Assembly (NCBI GenBank): GCA_029556915.1
Contig: JAKQIT010000091.1
Span: 1-64,000, forward strand
Source: Pseudomonadota bacterium
GTDB lineage: Bacteria > Pseudomonadota > Gammaproteobacteria > Burkholderiales > Methylophilaceae
DNA: 64,000 bases
Direction of reading: 5' to 3'
The notes beneath the pieces were generated by a model. The model was not told the origin of the DNA. It searched no databases and saw only the letters and a list, made by a program, of their open reading frames with translations. The position numbers and the translations under genes are program-made. Every line of letters begins with the position of its first letter. The first letter of the stretch is position 1. Shown here piece by piece: positions 18,419-27,556 of this stretch.

Positions 18419-21043
18419 CTAAAACTCTTCCCAATCACCATCATCAGTGCCAGTTTTTGCTACGGCTTTAGTGGGTGATGGACGTGGTGCTGGCTTAGTC
18501 GCTGGAGTGCGTGATGCCACTGGGCGACTTGGTGCTGCACTTCGCATTGGGCTTTGATTTGAACGCCGTTCAGTTTTGCCTGCATTAGCATTATTTAACT
18601 TAAACCCATTAACCGTATCCATCAGGGTCACCGCCTGCTCTACCAAGCTTTCTGCAGCCGCAGCGGCTTCTTCTACCAATGCAGCATTTTGTTGGGTGAC
18701 TTCATCCATGCTGGTGATGGCGTTGTTTACTTGGTCAATACCAGCGCTTTGCTCGCTTGATGCTGCGGAAATTTCACCCATAATATCGGTAACACGCTGC
18801 ACAGAGCTTACAATCTCTTGCATGGTTTTACCTGCATTTTCTACTTGCACAGTACCTTCGGCTGTTTTGCGCACTGAGTCTGTAATCAACTCTTTAATTT
18901 CTTTAGCAGCTGAGGCTGAACGTTGTGCCAAATTACGCACTTCCCCTGCCACCACCGCAAAGCCTCGGCCTTGTTCGCCAGCCCGCGCCGCCTCAACGGC
19001 AGCGTTTAAGGCTAAGATATTAGTTTGGAAGGCAATGCCATCAATGACTGAAATAATATCTTCAATTTTCTTGGCACTTTCGTTGATTGAGCTCATGGTG
19101 GAGACCACTTGACCTACGACTTCGCCACCTTTAATTGCAACACCAGAAGCTGCTGCTGCCAGTTGATTTGCCTGTTTAGCATTTTCTGCATTTTGTTTTA
19201 CTGTCGAAGCGAGTTCTTCCATACTAGAAGCGGTTTCTTCTAAACTAGAGGCTTGTTGTTCGGTGCGGCTTGAAAGGTCATTATTGCCTGTAGAAATTTC
19301 ACCAGCAGCAGTGTTAATGGTTTCACCCGCTTCACGTACCTGAAATATGATATCGTTCACACTATCAAGTAGATGATTCACCGCCTCCATTGTTTTCGCT
19401 GCTGCCCCTTTAACATTACTGTAATCAAGTCGATGACTCAAATCCCCACTGGCTGCAGCCTCAACCACATCCTTAATTTCTGACTCAGCACGTTTTTCTT
19501 CTGTCAAATTCACCCACTCTGCAACACTGCCGATACGCTCACCTTTTTCGTCAAATATTGGGCTAGCAGTAATGCGTAAAAATAAATCGCTTACTGGCAT
19601 TTCAACTGTATGCTTTTGAGATAATCCAGCTAACAGACTGCGTTGGTGTGCGGGATTTTTATGGAAAACATCAAAGTTTTGCCCGATTAATTTATCTGCA
19701 TCAAAATTGGGTAAGACCTTACGCATAGAAGTTTGTATCTCGCGCATCATCGCAAGTGTCGATGGATTCATATAGGTGATGATTCCATTGTTATCTGCTA
19801 CCATCAAATTTGCAGATGATGACTCTAGAGAGTTTTTAATCATCATTGATTCAAGCGCATTTTTAGCTTGCTCTTTTTCAGCTATCACTGACTTTGTAAT
19901 ATCTGTAGCATATTTAACCACTTTATACGGTTTGCCATTTGCGTCAAAAATCGGGTTATAAGTAGCCTGTAACCAGACTTCTTTACCGCCTTTTCCAATA
20001 CGTTTATAAACGCCACCATCTGGCTCGCCTTTTCCTAATTTATCCCAAAAAGCTTTATATTCACTACTAGATTTATAAGTGGCATCCACAAACATGCTAT
20101 GGTGACTCCCTACAATCTCTTGCTTGCTGTAGCCAGTCACCGCCGCAAAGTTGTCATTCACATCTAAAATTTTTCCAGTTAAATCAAATTGAATCACCCC
20201 TTGCAATTTGTTAATTGCTTTCAATTGCCCTTCATAGTCAGCAATTTTCATTTTTTCTGCAGTAATGCAATAGGAGTAAACAACAACTTTATAAGGTCTA
20301 CCAGACTCATCACTAATAGGTACATAGGTTGATTGAAACCAATATTCTTTTCGGTCTTTTGAGATGCGGCGGATTTGTCTGGTTACGCTTTTCCCAGCGT
20401 TAAGTTCTTCCCACATTTTTTTGTACTCAGTGCTTTGCCCCACTTCTGGTGGCAGCAATATCCCGACGTGATGACCTACTAGCTCATCTCGCTTGTAACC
20501 TAGCGGCTCCATAAAAATTGAGTTACATTCGGTAATATTGCCCGTCATGTCACATTCCATGACACCAAAAGTCTGATTGAGCGCTTCATCCTCACCCTGA
20601 AGTATCATCGCTCGGGTGAGCTCAGCCGTAATATCAGTTAAATAACTGACCACCTTAATAAGTTGATGTTTGCTATTAATGACTGGCGCGTAATAGCCTT
20701 GAAACCAAACATCAGCGCCACTTTTGCTTTTAAATTTAAACTTGCCAGTTTGTGTAGTGCCACCCTGCAGATTTTCCCAAAAAGCTTCATATTCTGGACG
20801 GTTACTTTCAGTACTACCTACTAACACGCGATGATGTTCACTAATGATGTCAGACTGACTATAACCAAGCGCTTTTAAGGCGTTTTGATTTATGGCGATA
20901 ATTTTGCCTTTTGCATCAAACTCAAGCACAGAGCGCGCTTTGTTAATTTCTGCTTTTAAGGCACGAAACTCAGTGACTTCATCGATAATTTTTTTTGTCG
21001 CTTTTGTGCTACCAGCAAGCTTATTAATAATGGATGCAAACAT
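18419..21043 (-). CDS. Soluble chemoreceptor with four PAS domains
   Basis: 874 residues with no hydrophobic segment long enough to span the membrane, so it is probably cytoplasmic and joins the array through its signalling domain. PAS/PAC units lie at ~35-135, 155-260, 275-385 and 400-515; the third is very close to PAS units of the 1175-residue receptor ([11 protein letters not shown]). A HAMP-like segment at ~520-575 precedes the signalling domain, tip near 684. It ends DDGDWEEF, again a W-x-x-F tether. It follows cheW by 42 bases and is likely in the cheY-cheA-cheW unit. Confidence 0.92.
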   Translation of the reverse strand: MFASIINKLAGSTKATKKIIDEVTEFRALKAEINKARSVLEFDAKGKIIAINQNALKALGYSQSDIISEHHRVLVGSTESNRPEYEAFWENLQGGTTQTGKFKFKSKSGADVWFQGYYAPVINSKHQLIKVVSYLTDITAELTRAMILQGEDEALNQTFGVMECDMTGNITECNSIFMEPLGYKRDELVGHHVGILLPPEVGQSTEYKKMWEELNAGKSVTRQIRRISKDRKEYWFQSTYVPISDESGRPYKVVVYSYCITAEKMKIADYEGQLKAINKLQGVIQFDLTGKILDVNDNFAAVTGYSKQEIVGSHHSMFVDATYKSSSEYKAFWDKLGKGEPDGGVYKRIGKGGKEVWLQATYNPIFDANGKPYKVVKYATDITKSVIAEKEQAKNALESMMIKNSLESSSANLMVADNNGIITYMNPSTLAMMREIQTSMRKVLPNFDADKLIGQNFDVFHKNPAHQRSLLAGLSQKHTVEMPVSDLFLRITASPIFDEKGERIGSVAEWVNLTEEKRAESEIKDVVEAAASGDLSHRLDYSNVKGAAAKTMEAVNHLLDSVNDIIFQVREAGETINTAAGEISTGNNDLSSRTEQQASSLEETASSMEELASTVKQNAENAKQANQLAAAASGVAIKGGEVVGQVVSTMSSINESAKKIEDIISVIDGIAFQTNILALNAAVEAARAGEQGRGFAVVAGEVRNLAQRSASAAKEIKELITDSVRKTAEGTVQVENAGKTMQEIVSSVQRVTDIMGEISAASSEQSAGIDQVNNAITSMDEVTQQNAALVEEAAAAAESLVEQAVTLMDTVNGFKLNNANAGKTERRSNQSPMRSAAPSRPVASRTPATKPAPRPSPTKAVAKTGTDDGDWEEF

Positions 21044-21085
21044 AATTGTTACCTTTACTTTTTTTGGTCATTTTTAGTTTTTGAA

Positions 21086-21601
21086 TTAATGCACAGCTAC
21101 AGAATCCATAAGCGCCATTTCATTGCTACTCATGAGTTGCTCAATGTCCACCAAAATAAACATCTGCTCTTCAACCGTTGCCAGTCCGACAATATATTTA
21201 GTGTCAATATTTGAAACCAAGGCTGGTACGTCGCGAATTTGCTCATCCTTAAGTGCTTTTACATCAGATACACCATCTACCACGATGCCAACTACGCGGC
21301 CACTGAGATTTAAGATAATCACGACTGTAAATTCATCGTATTCCACCTTGCCTAAATTAAATTTAATGCGTAAATCAACAATAGGCACAATTTTTCCGCG
21401 CAGATTAACTACACCTTTAATGAAGTCTGGTGTGTTGGCTATTTGTGTCACCGTGTCATAACCACGGATTTCTTGCACTTTTAAAATCTCTAGGCCGTAC
21501 TGCTCATCGCCCAAGACAAAAGTGAGATATTCCCCACCAGCAACCTTTAATTTGCTGGTATTAGTAGAAGTGGTGGTGTTAGTTTCTGTATTCATCGTCA
21601 T
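21086..21601 (-). CDS. cheW: Chemotaxis adaptor protein CheW
   Basis: 171 residues. A Thr/Asn-rich N-terminal tail of about 20 residues precedes a single CheW fold: [37 protein letters not shown] and a C-terminal ILVDIEQLM strand. CheW couples CheA to receptors in the hexagonal array. It lies 36 bases after cheA and 42 before the soluble receptor gene. Confidence 0.96.
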   Translation of the reverse strand: MTMNTETNTTTSTNTSKLKVAGGEYLTFVLGDEQYGLEILKVQEIRGYDTVTQIANTPDFIKGVVNLRGKIVPIVDLRIKFNLGKVEYDEFTVVIILNLSGRVVGIVVDGVSDVKALKDEQIRDVPALVSNIDTKYIVGLATVEEQMFILVDIEQLMSSNEMALMDSVAVH

Positions 21602-21637
21602 GGTTTAACTCCTATTTGCCTTACTTGTATTTTTTAA

Positions 21638-24073
21638 TTAATTCGCTGAAATTGCATTGTGTTGATAGTTTGAAAACGTTCTTGCACCTGTGATGTAATT
21701 GGCTGTTTGTCCCATATGAATAATGGCAGGTACATCAAGAATTAAAGCCACAGAACCATCGCCCATAATGGTTGCGCCAGAGACTCCTTGCACCTTGCGG
21801 TAATTAGTTTCTAAGCTCTTAATCACCACTTGTTGCTGACCAACCAAACGGTCTACAAATAGCGCGGATTTTTTACCATCTGATTCAATCAACACTAAAA
21901 CACCTTGGGTTGGGTCGGTAATATCAGTGTGTTGATTAAACAAGCTATGCAGGGCAATAATCGGCAAGTATTCCCCACGCACATGCACCATACGGCCTTC
22001 ACCTGTCACCGTTTTAATATCTTCAGCGCATGGTTGTAGCGTTTCGACTATTAAGTTGAGTGGAATGACATAAACACTGTTACCTAATGACACTGACATA
22101 CCATCTAAAATAGCTAGTGTGAGTGGCAGTGCGATTGAAATTGTGGTGCCAAAACCAAGTGCTGAGCGAATTTCTACTACACCATTCATGGCCGTGATGT
22201 TTCGCTTTACCACATCCATGCCCACACCTCGGCCTGAAACATCTGTGACTACTTCCGCAGTAGAAAAACCTGGGGCAAAAATGAGATTAAATACTTCAGC
22301 ATCTGTCATATTTTCGCTCACTGGCAAGCCATTTTTAGCGGCTTTTGCCAGCAATTTATCGCGGTTAAGCCCTGCGCCGTCATCAGTCACTTCAATTACA
22401 ATACTGCCGCCCTTATGCGCAGCAGAAAGTGTTAATGTGCCTGTTTCTGATTTTCCTGCTGCCCGACGTTTATCTGGTGTTTCAATACCGTGGTCAACAC
22501 TGTTACGCACTAAATGGGTGAGTGGGTCAACAATGCGCTCAATCAAGCCTTTATCTAACTCGGTAGTAGCACCCACTGTGACAAATTCCACTTTCTTGCT
22601 TAGTTTTCCTGCTAAATCACGCACCATGCGAGGGAAGCGTGAGAACACAAAATCCATCGGCATCATGCGGATAGACATCACTGACTCTTGCAAATCACGC
22701 GTATTACGTGTGAGTTGGCTAACACTGTTAATTAATTGCTCGTGGTGTACCGGGTCAAGCGCACTAATGCGTTGCTCAATCATGGCTTGTGTAATGACTA
22801 ATTCGCCCACTAAGTTAATCAGTTGATCAACTTTTTCTACCCCCACGCGTATTGAGGATGTTTCAGCATTGGCTGGGGCTTTGTCTGTTTCACGGCGTGG
22901 CGCAGCAGCCCTTTTTTCAGTTGCAGCAACAGAGGTTTCTTGCTTAGTAGCATCAATTACCTTAGCCGTTTCAGTTTGACCAGAATTAGCTTCTGTTGGC
23001 ACTGTATCATCACCAATCAGGGTTGTTTTTACTGCATCAGCATGTGGTTTAAACGGTGCAAAAAAGCCGTAGCCTTCTTCTTCATTTTCTTTGCCATCAG
23101 CGGCAAATAAACCATAACCTACTTCTTCGTGAATTTTTACTTTACCGCTATCATCACTTGCTGCTAGAGGTGTTTCATCAGATTTTGAAGTGACAGGGGC
23201 TGAAATTGTTGCTACTGGTGTACTTGCTTTTGCGCCACCTAAAGTTGGAATATCATCAAAGAAACCAAATCCAGGGTCTTCTTCAACAATGGCTTTAATC
23301 TCTACTGGAGCAGTTACTGGAATAGGTGCATTACCTGTTGTAATTAGCAGATCATCAGGATCTAAAATAAATGAGCAGATTGAAATAATATCGGCTTGTG
23401 TTGAGTCTGTTTTAAGCTTTAGTTCAGTGCGACCTTGTGCATTTTTAGCGGCTGAAACATCGCCCAGCAAGCCAAGCTCTTCTTGTAGATTACTAATATC
23501 TTTATCTGATAGCGCTGGCAACACAATATTAAAATGGGTTAAACCATCACTTGCTGCCTGTGCGACTTGTGGTTTTTCATCAACTGGGGTTGCAACTGGT
23601 GTAACTACAGGAGTTGGTTCTGGTTCAATTATTGGTGCTGATGGTGCGCTAGCGACTGTTGGAGGCGCGCTGATTGTCACGCCACCAGCCTCGGAAAGTG
23701 ATTTCAACATCATTTTCACATCAGCCACTTGCTCTTGATCAACCGCCGTAGCTAAACGATGGCCGTCTAATTCCATTTTCAATACATCTTTTGCAGCCAA
23801 AAACGCATCTACATGTTCGGTAGTGAGTGCCATTTCATTTTTACGAATTTTATCCAGCAGGTTTTCAAGTACATGGGTAATTTCAGTCATGTCCATAAAA
23901 CCAAAAGTCGCTGCCCCTCCTTTTATTGAGTGGGCCGCGCGAAAAATGGCATTAAGATCTTCTGCATCAGGGTTTTCTATATCAAGGCCAAGCAATAAGC
24001 GTTCAGCCTCAGCTAGTAGCTCTTCTGCCTCGTCAAAGAAAACCTCATAAAACTGACTCATATCAATTGACAT
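21638..24073 (-). CDS. cheA: Chemotaxis histidine kinase CheA
   Basis: 811 residues, longer than the ~650 of E. coli CheA because of extended linkers. P1 phosphotransfer domain with His48 (AAHSIKGGAATFG); a Pro/Val/Thr-rich linker at ~130-175; a P2-like CheY-binding domain at ~175-250; a second acidic linker containing GFGFFDD, GYGLFA and GYGFFAP motifs; P3 dimerisation at ~405-470; P4 kinase with N box HLVRNSVDHG, DDGAGLN and GRGVGMDVV; P5 CheW-like domain from ~650. It phosphorylates CheY and CheB under receptor control. Confidence 0.97.
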   Translation of the reverse strand: MSIDMSQFYEVFFDEAEELLAEAERLLLGLDIENPDAEDLNAIFRAAHSIKGGAATFGFMDMTEITHVLENLLDKIRKNEMALTTEHVDAFLAAKDVLKMELDGHRLATAVDQEQVADVKMMLKSLSEAGGVTISAPPTVASAPSAPIIEPEPTPVVTPVATPVDEKPQVAQAASDGLTHFNIVLPALSDKDISNLQEELGLLGDVSAAKNAQGRTELKLKTDSTQADIISICSFILDPDDLLITTGNAPIPVTAPVEIKAIVEEDPGFGFFDDIPTLGGAKASTPVATISAPVTSKSDETPLAASDDSGKVKIHEEVGYGLFAADGKENEEEGYGFFAPFKPHADAVKTTLIGDDTVPTEANSGQTETAKVIDATKQETSVAATEKRAAAPRRETDKAPANAETSSIRVGVEKVDQLINLVGELVITQAMIEQRISALDPVHHEQLINSVSQLTRNTRDLQESVMSIRMMPMDFVFSRFPRMVRDLAGKLSKKVEFVTVGATTELDKGLIERIVDPLTHLVRNSVDHGIETPDKRRAAGKSETGTLTLSAAHKGGSIVIEVTDDGAGLNRDKLLAKAAKNGLPVSENMTDAEVFNLIFAPGFSTAEVVTDVSGRGVGMDVVKRNITAMNGVVEIRSALGFGTTISIALPLTLAILDGMSVSLGNSVYVIPLNLIVETLQPCAEDIKTVTGEGRMVHVRGEYLPIIALHSLFNQHTDITDPTQGVLVLIESDGKKSALFVDRLVGQQQVVIKSLETNYRKVQGVSGATIMGDGSVALILDVPAIIHMGQTANYITGARTFSNYQHNAISAN

Positions 24074-24132
24074 TGTTGTACTCCGTTTTTGCTAGTTAGC
24101 TCGTTTAAGCGCGCGCAAATTTTCTGTAATAT

Positions 24133-24498
24133 TTATCCGATGACTTTTTGTACAACTTCAATTAAACGTTTTGGGTCAAACGGTTTCACTAGCCAGCCAT
24201 TAGCCCCTGCTGCTTTGCCTTTAGCTTTCATTTCATCACTTGATTCGGTAGTGAGCATTAAAATAGGCACTCTTTGATAAGAGCCTAACTCACGCAAGTT
24301 TTTAATGAGTGTTAGGCCATCCATGATGGGCATGTTTTGGTCGGTGAGTACCAAATCGACAGTCTTTTCTTTTGCTTTATCCAAGCCATCTTGACCATCT
24401 ACAGCTTGCACAACATCGTAACCTGCTGCTTTTAGACTAAATGCCACCATTTGGCGAAGAGAGCCAGAGTCATCCACTGCTAGAATTGTTTTTGCCAT
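24133..24498 (-). CDS. cheY: CheY-like response regulator (second CheY)
   Basis: 121-residue receiver domain with acidic pair Asp9/Asp10, phospho-acceptor Asp53 (LTDQNMPIMDG), Thr at 83 region (LMLTTES) and Lys near 105 (WLVKPFD). It lies 59 bases before cheA, as in many betaproteobacterial clusters. It may be a second output regulator or a phosphate sink that speeds signal decay; sequence alone does not decide. A sigma28-like promoter lies 93-119 bases upstream. Confidence 0.93.
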   Translation of the reverse strand: MAKTILAVDDSGSLRQMVAFSLKAAGYDVVQAVDGQDGLDKAKEKTVDLVLTDQNMPIMDGLTLIKNLRELGSYQRVPILMLTTESSDEMKAKGKAAGANGWLVKPFDPKRLIEVVQKVIG

Positions 24499-24590
24499 TT
24501 AAATTACTCGCTTTTTTAATATTAATCAGTTAGTTAAAACATTTAATTAATGTTTTTTGTTACAATAAAAATACAGCTATTCAGTATTGC

Positions 24591-24617
24591 TTTACGGCAT
24601 AAAAACCGTAATATTTA
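24591..24617 (-). promoter_or_regulatory. Sigma28-like promoter before the cheY-cheA-cheW unit
   Basis: On the minus strand TAAATATT (24617-24610), an 11-base spacer, then GCCGTAAA (24598-24591). Spacing is exact; the -35 keeps TAAA and the -10 keeps GCCG. The same bases can also form a TTACGG/CCGTAA hairpin, so a terminator role for the gene upstream is the alternative. Confidence 0.55.
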
Positions 24618-24627
24618 GTTTTTATCG

Positions 24628-25176
24628 TTAAAAAAGTTCAATATCGCCAGTCACCATGTCCTGCTGATCTACTGAACGTCGCAAGCCTCCTGAAAGTGCT
24701 CGGCTCCCAATATGTAAACTTTGGCTAATTTCTTCTAAAAACTTGACGATGGCTTCATGTTCGTGTGTAGGCTCAATTTCATCACCATGCGTAGCTAGCT
24801 CTTGCAACAAATCTTTTAGCCCGTTAACACGTTTAATGGTGCGGCTAATTAGCTGACTGGTTAAATCTTGAAATTGCAAACCAGTCACGGCTGCATTTAC
24901 TTCTTCACCAATCTTTTGTTTAAAAATTTCAAGTTGCTGGGTTTCTTTTTCATCAAACTGATGTTGATGCATCAACGCATTAATCACCTGTTGCTGTTGC
25001 GTTACCGCTTCATGCACCGCCATAAAACTAGCCCCCAGTTTTTCTATCGCCTCACTGAGTAAAAACGTGGTTTGCAGTAAATCAGCCTCAACCTCAACCA
25101 AATGCTGTTTGCCGTGGTCAGATACTGCAGCCAACAAGCTTCTCAACTCGTTCATGGGTAATGTTTTCATTTCCAT
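24628..25176 (-). CDS. CheZ-like chemotaxis protein (possible second CheY phosphatase)
   Basis: 182 residues, almost all helical. Its core TGLQFQDLTSQLISRTIKR at ~99-117 parallels the CheZ active-site helix QDFQDLTGQVIKK; the catalytic pair would be Asp104 and Gln108. It lacks the CheZ C-terminal CheY-docking peptide (DDLLDSLGF type) and ends TGDIELF instead, like the tail of CheD. It lies between motB and cheY. A phosphatase acting on the adjacent CheY is a reasonable inference from the helix and position, but it is shorter than CheZ and could be an array or motor accessory protein. Confidence 0.6.
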   Translation of the reverse strand: MEMKTLPMNELRSLLAAVSDHGKQHLVEVEADLLQTTFLLSEAIEKLGASFMAVHEAVTQQQQVINALMHQHQFDEKETQQLEIFKQKIGEEVNAAVTGLQFQDLTSQLISRTIKRVNGLKDLLQELATHGDEIEPTHEHEAIVKFLEEISQSLHIGSRALSGGLRRSVDQQDMVTGDIELF

Positions 25177-25215
25177 ACCAATTTTGTTCCTAAAAGTGCA
25201 ATCTCTATCAATGAT

Positions 25216-26157
25216 TTATTCTTTGGCTACAGCACTATCTATTTCCGCTTCATTTGCTGTTGAAGGCAAATTCACAGAGGCGTTATCTTTCATGACTTTC
25301 TCTTCTGCCTCTTTATTCATCACAATAATACTGATGCGACGATTACTTGGATTGAGCGGGTTGTCTTTGTCAAACAGTGATGCAGAGCCCAAACCCACAA
25401 CTTTCAATATTTTCGTTTCATCCATCCCACCAGAAACCAACTCTCGCCTTGAAGCATTAGCACGGTCTGCAGAAAGCTCCCAATTACTATAACCAGCTTC
25501 TCCACCCGCATATTGCACGGCATCGGTATGGCCCGATAAACCTACTTTATTGTCAACGCCATTCAGCACTTTGCCAATTTCTTGCAAAATCTGCCGCGCA
25601 TAAGGCTGCATTTGCGCTTTAGACGATTCAAACATCGGGCGATTTTGCTCATCCACCACTTGAATACGCAAGCCCTCAGAAGTAATGTCCATCATGAGTT
25701 GGTTTTTAAATTTGCTCAGTGCAGGACTATCTTCAATGGCTTTTTCCATCTTTTCTTTTAACTCTTCAAGCTTGGCAGCTTCGGCTTTTTTAAGTGCCTC
25801 TTCTGCTTGTTTAATATCGACTGTTTTTTCTTTTCCTTTAGAGCCATCGTCTGGTTTTACTTGGCCTTGTTTTTTAGTGATGTCTTTGCCGCCAGTATCT
25901 TTCATGATGGAGTCACTCGCGCCCACGGCTGGACCCCCTGTATTTTTGATGGCCACCATTAATGGCGTTTTAAAATAATCAGAAATTCCCTCTTTTTGCG
26001 CTTTTGAGGTTGAGCCTAAAAGCCACATCAATAAAAAGAACGCCATCATTGCCGTCACAAAGTCAGCATAGGCAATTTTCCAAGCACCACCGTGGTGGCC
26101 GCCACCGCCCTTTTTAATCTTTTTAACAATAATGGTTTTTTTGAGTTCTTCAGCCAT
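25216..26157 (-). CDS. motB: Flagellar motor stator protein MotB
   Basis: 313 residues: a basic N-terminus with GGGGHHGGAWKIAYADF, one transmembrane helix at ~30-50 carrying the proton-binding Asp in YADFVTAMMAFF, a long charged linker, and a C-terminal OmpA-like peptidoglycan-binding domain (VGLSGHTDAVQY, NWELSADRANASRREL, NRRISIIVM). It anchors the stator to the wall. It starts 16 bases after motA. Confidence 0.96.
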   Translation of the reverse strand: MAEELKKTIIVKKIKKGGGGHHGGAWKIAYADFVTAMMAFFLLMWLLGSTSKAQKEGISDYFKTPLMVAIKNTGGPAVGASDSIMKDTGGKDITKKQGQVKPDDGSKGKEKTVDIKQAEEALKKAEAAKLEELKEKMEKAIEDSPALSKFKNQLMMDITSEGLRIQVVDEQNRPMFESSKAQMQPYARQILQEIGKVLNGVDNKVGLSGHTDAVQYAGGEAGYSNWELSADRANASRRELVSGGMDETKILKVVGLGSASLFDKDNPLNPSNRRISIIVMNKEAEEKVMKDNASVNLPSTANEAEIDSAVAKE

Positions 26158-26173
26158 TACAATCTCCGCTTAT

Positions 26174-27034
26174 TTATTTGCCTTTTGCTTGCTTAACGTG
26201 GTCTTCAAGCTCAGCAAAGCCTGGACGCTCGGTTGAATAAAGCACTTTGCGGCCAAATTCCACCGCAATAGCAGGGGCGTAGCCATTTAAACTGGCGAGC
26301 AATGTGACTTTGACGGTTTGAAACATTTTTGTGCCCTCCTCCAGCTTTTGCTCCACCAAACCAGCTAATGGCCCTACAAAACCGTACGCAAGTAAAATCC
26401 CCAAGAATGTCCCCACCAGCGCATGGCCAATCAACACGCCTAACTCATTAGGTGGTAGATGCAAACTTTCCATGGTATGCACCACACCCATCACCGCCGC
26501 AACAATACCAAAAGCAGGCAAGCCGTCGCCCAATTTGGAAATACAATGGGCAGGTACGTGGCCTTCTTGGTGATGCGTTTCAATTTCGTTATCCATCAAG
26601 TTTTCCACTTGAAAGGCATCCATATTGCCAGACACCATTAAGCGCAGATAATCGGTAATAAATTCGGTGATATGGTGGTCAGCTAAAATTTTGGGATATT
26701 TACTAAATACGGGGCTGGCTTCTGGATTTTCGATGTCATTTTCAATCGCCATCATGCCTTCTTTGCGAATTTTGCTCAGAATCTCAAACAGCAGCGCGAG
26801 TAAATCCATATAAAGCGCTTTGTTATACTTTGAGCCTTTAAACAAGGTTGGCAGCACTTTAACTGTGGCTTTAAGCGCTTTACTATCATTACCCACCACA
26901 AAAGCACCGAGTGCGCCGCCAAAAATCATGACAACCTCTAAAGGTTGCCACAAGCCACCTAAATGACCACCCGCCATTGCATAGCCGCCAAACACTGCGC
27001 CACAAATGACAATGTACCCAATAATAATAAACAT
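26174..27034 (-). CDS. motA: Flagellar motor stator protein MotA
   Basis: 286 residues with four predicted membrane helices in the MotA pattern: two at the N-terminus (MFIIIGYIVICGAVFGGYAM, VVMIFGGALGAFVVG) and two after the cytoplasmic loop (LPAFGIVAAVMGVVHTM, LVGTFLGILLAYGFVGPLA). The conserved Pro-Ala-x-Gly region before helix 3 is present. With MotB it forms a proton channel that drives rotation. No sigma28 motif was found directly upstream. This pair is distinct from motC/motD at 36156-37843. Confidence 0.96.
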   Translation of the reverse strand: MFIIIGYIVICGAVFGGYAMAGGHLGGLWQPLEVVMIFGGALGAFVVGNDSKALKATVKVLPTLFKGSKYNKALYMDLLALLFEILSKIRKEGMMAIENDIENPEASPVFSKYPKILADHHITEFITDYLRLMVSGNMDAFQVENLMDNEIETHHQEGHVPAHCISKLGDGLPAFGIVAAVMGVVHTMESLHLPPNELGVLIGHALVGTFLGILLAYGFVGPLAGLVEQKLEEGTKMFQTVKVTLLASLNGYAPAIAVEFGRKVLYSTERPGFAELEDHVKQAKGK

Positions 27035-27245
27035 ACTGCAATCTCCAAAAACTGAAAAAATGGGTTAAAACTTGCTAACTTTTTATTTCACGCTGCCAGA
27101 ATAGCAACAAGTTGTGTAAATCAATTTGGAGAATAAAGGGCTTTTTGCGGTGCTAAATTCAATTAAGCTGCAGTAAAAATGGCATGATTTTCGACAAGCA
27201 AAAATATTGCGTTTATTGGCAAATTTTGCCTATCTTCATTGGCAC

Positions 27246-27300
27246 TGCCCTGCAAGCCAGTATCTATGCGGCTTCCAGAGGCATGATTTTCTCTCGGGGG
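27246..27300 (+). repeat. Dispersed intergenic palindrome, copy 3
   Basis: GCCCTGCAAGCC and GGCTTCCAGAGGC flank AGTATCTATGC, followed by ATGATTTT and the tag CTCTCGGGGG (27291-27300). Located upstream of motA, between motA and the methyltransferase gene. The 522-base gap 27035-27556 otherwise holds four small stem-loops at 27417-27549 and no convincing gene. Confidence 0.8.
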
Positions 27301-27416
27301 AGTTTAGTGCATTTTATTACAAGAAATTTGACACACAAATTGCGTGCTAAGGAAACATGGAAATTCGTTGGCGAACGTGATGAAGTGTACCAGTACTTGG
27401 CATGTCCGTAGAATAT

Positions 27417-27549
27417 ATGCGCTAAAGCGCATTATTCATACGCCAAAGGCGCACGGAACGCAGAAACCTAGTTAGTATGCGTTATACAGCGAGGTTGCGA
27501 GTACCGCGCAACAACGCAATTCGTCCGTGCAGACACGAATTGCTGCGTT
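27417..27549. repeat. Row of four small stem-loops downstream of the methyltransferase gene
   Basis: ATGCGCT-AA-AGCGCAT (27417-27432); CGCC-AAA-GGCG (27441-27451); GTTGCG/CGCAAC (27494-27512); AACGC-AATTCGT paired with ACGAATT-GCT-GCGTT (27513-27549). The last begins eight bases past the methyltransferase stop on the minus strand and may act as its terminator, though no U-tract follows. The clustering suggests a structured RNA or a decayed repeat element. Confidence 0.5.
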
Positions 27550-27556
27550 TCCCCAA

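Noticed and set aside
18370-18420. Short hairpin (ACTCT/AGAGT) between two receptor genes
   Set aside because: Only five base pairs and no T-tract on the minus strand, so not supported as a terminator.
22119-22826. 235-codon open frame on the plus strand opposite cheA
   Set aside because: Antisense to the CheA kinase domain with no recognisable motif and no ribosome-binding site.
27184-27411. 75-codon plus-strand frame between motA and the methyltransferase gene
   Set aside because: It reads straight through repeat copy 3 and has no ribosome-binding site or coherent protein pattern.
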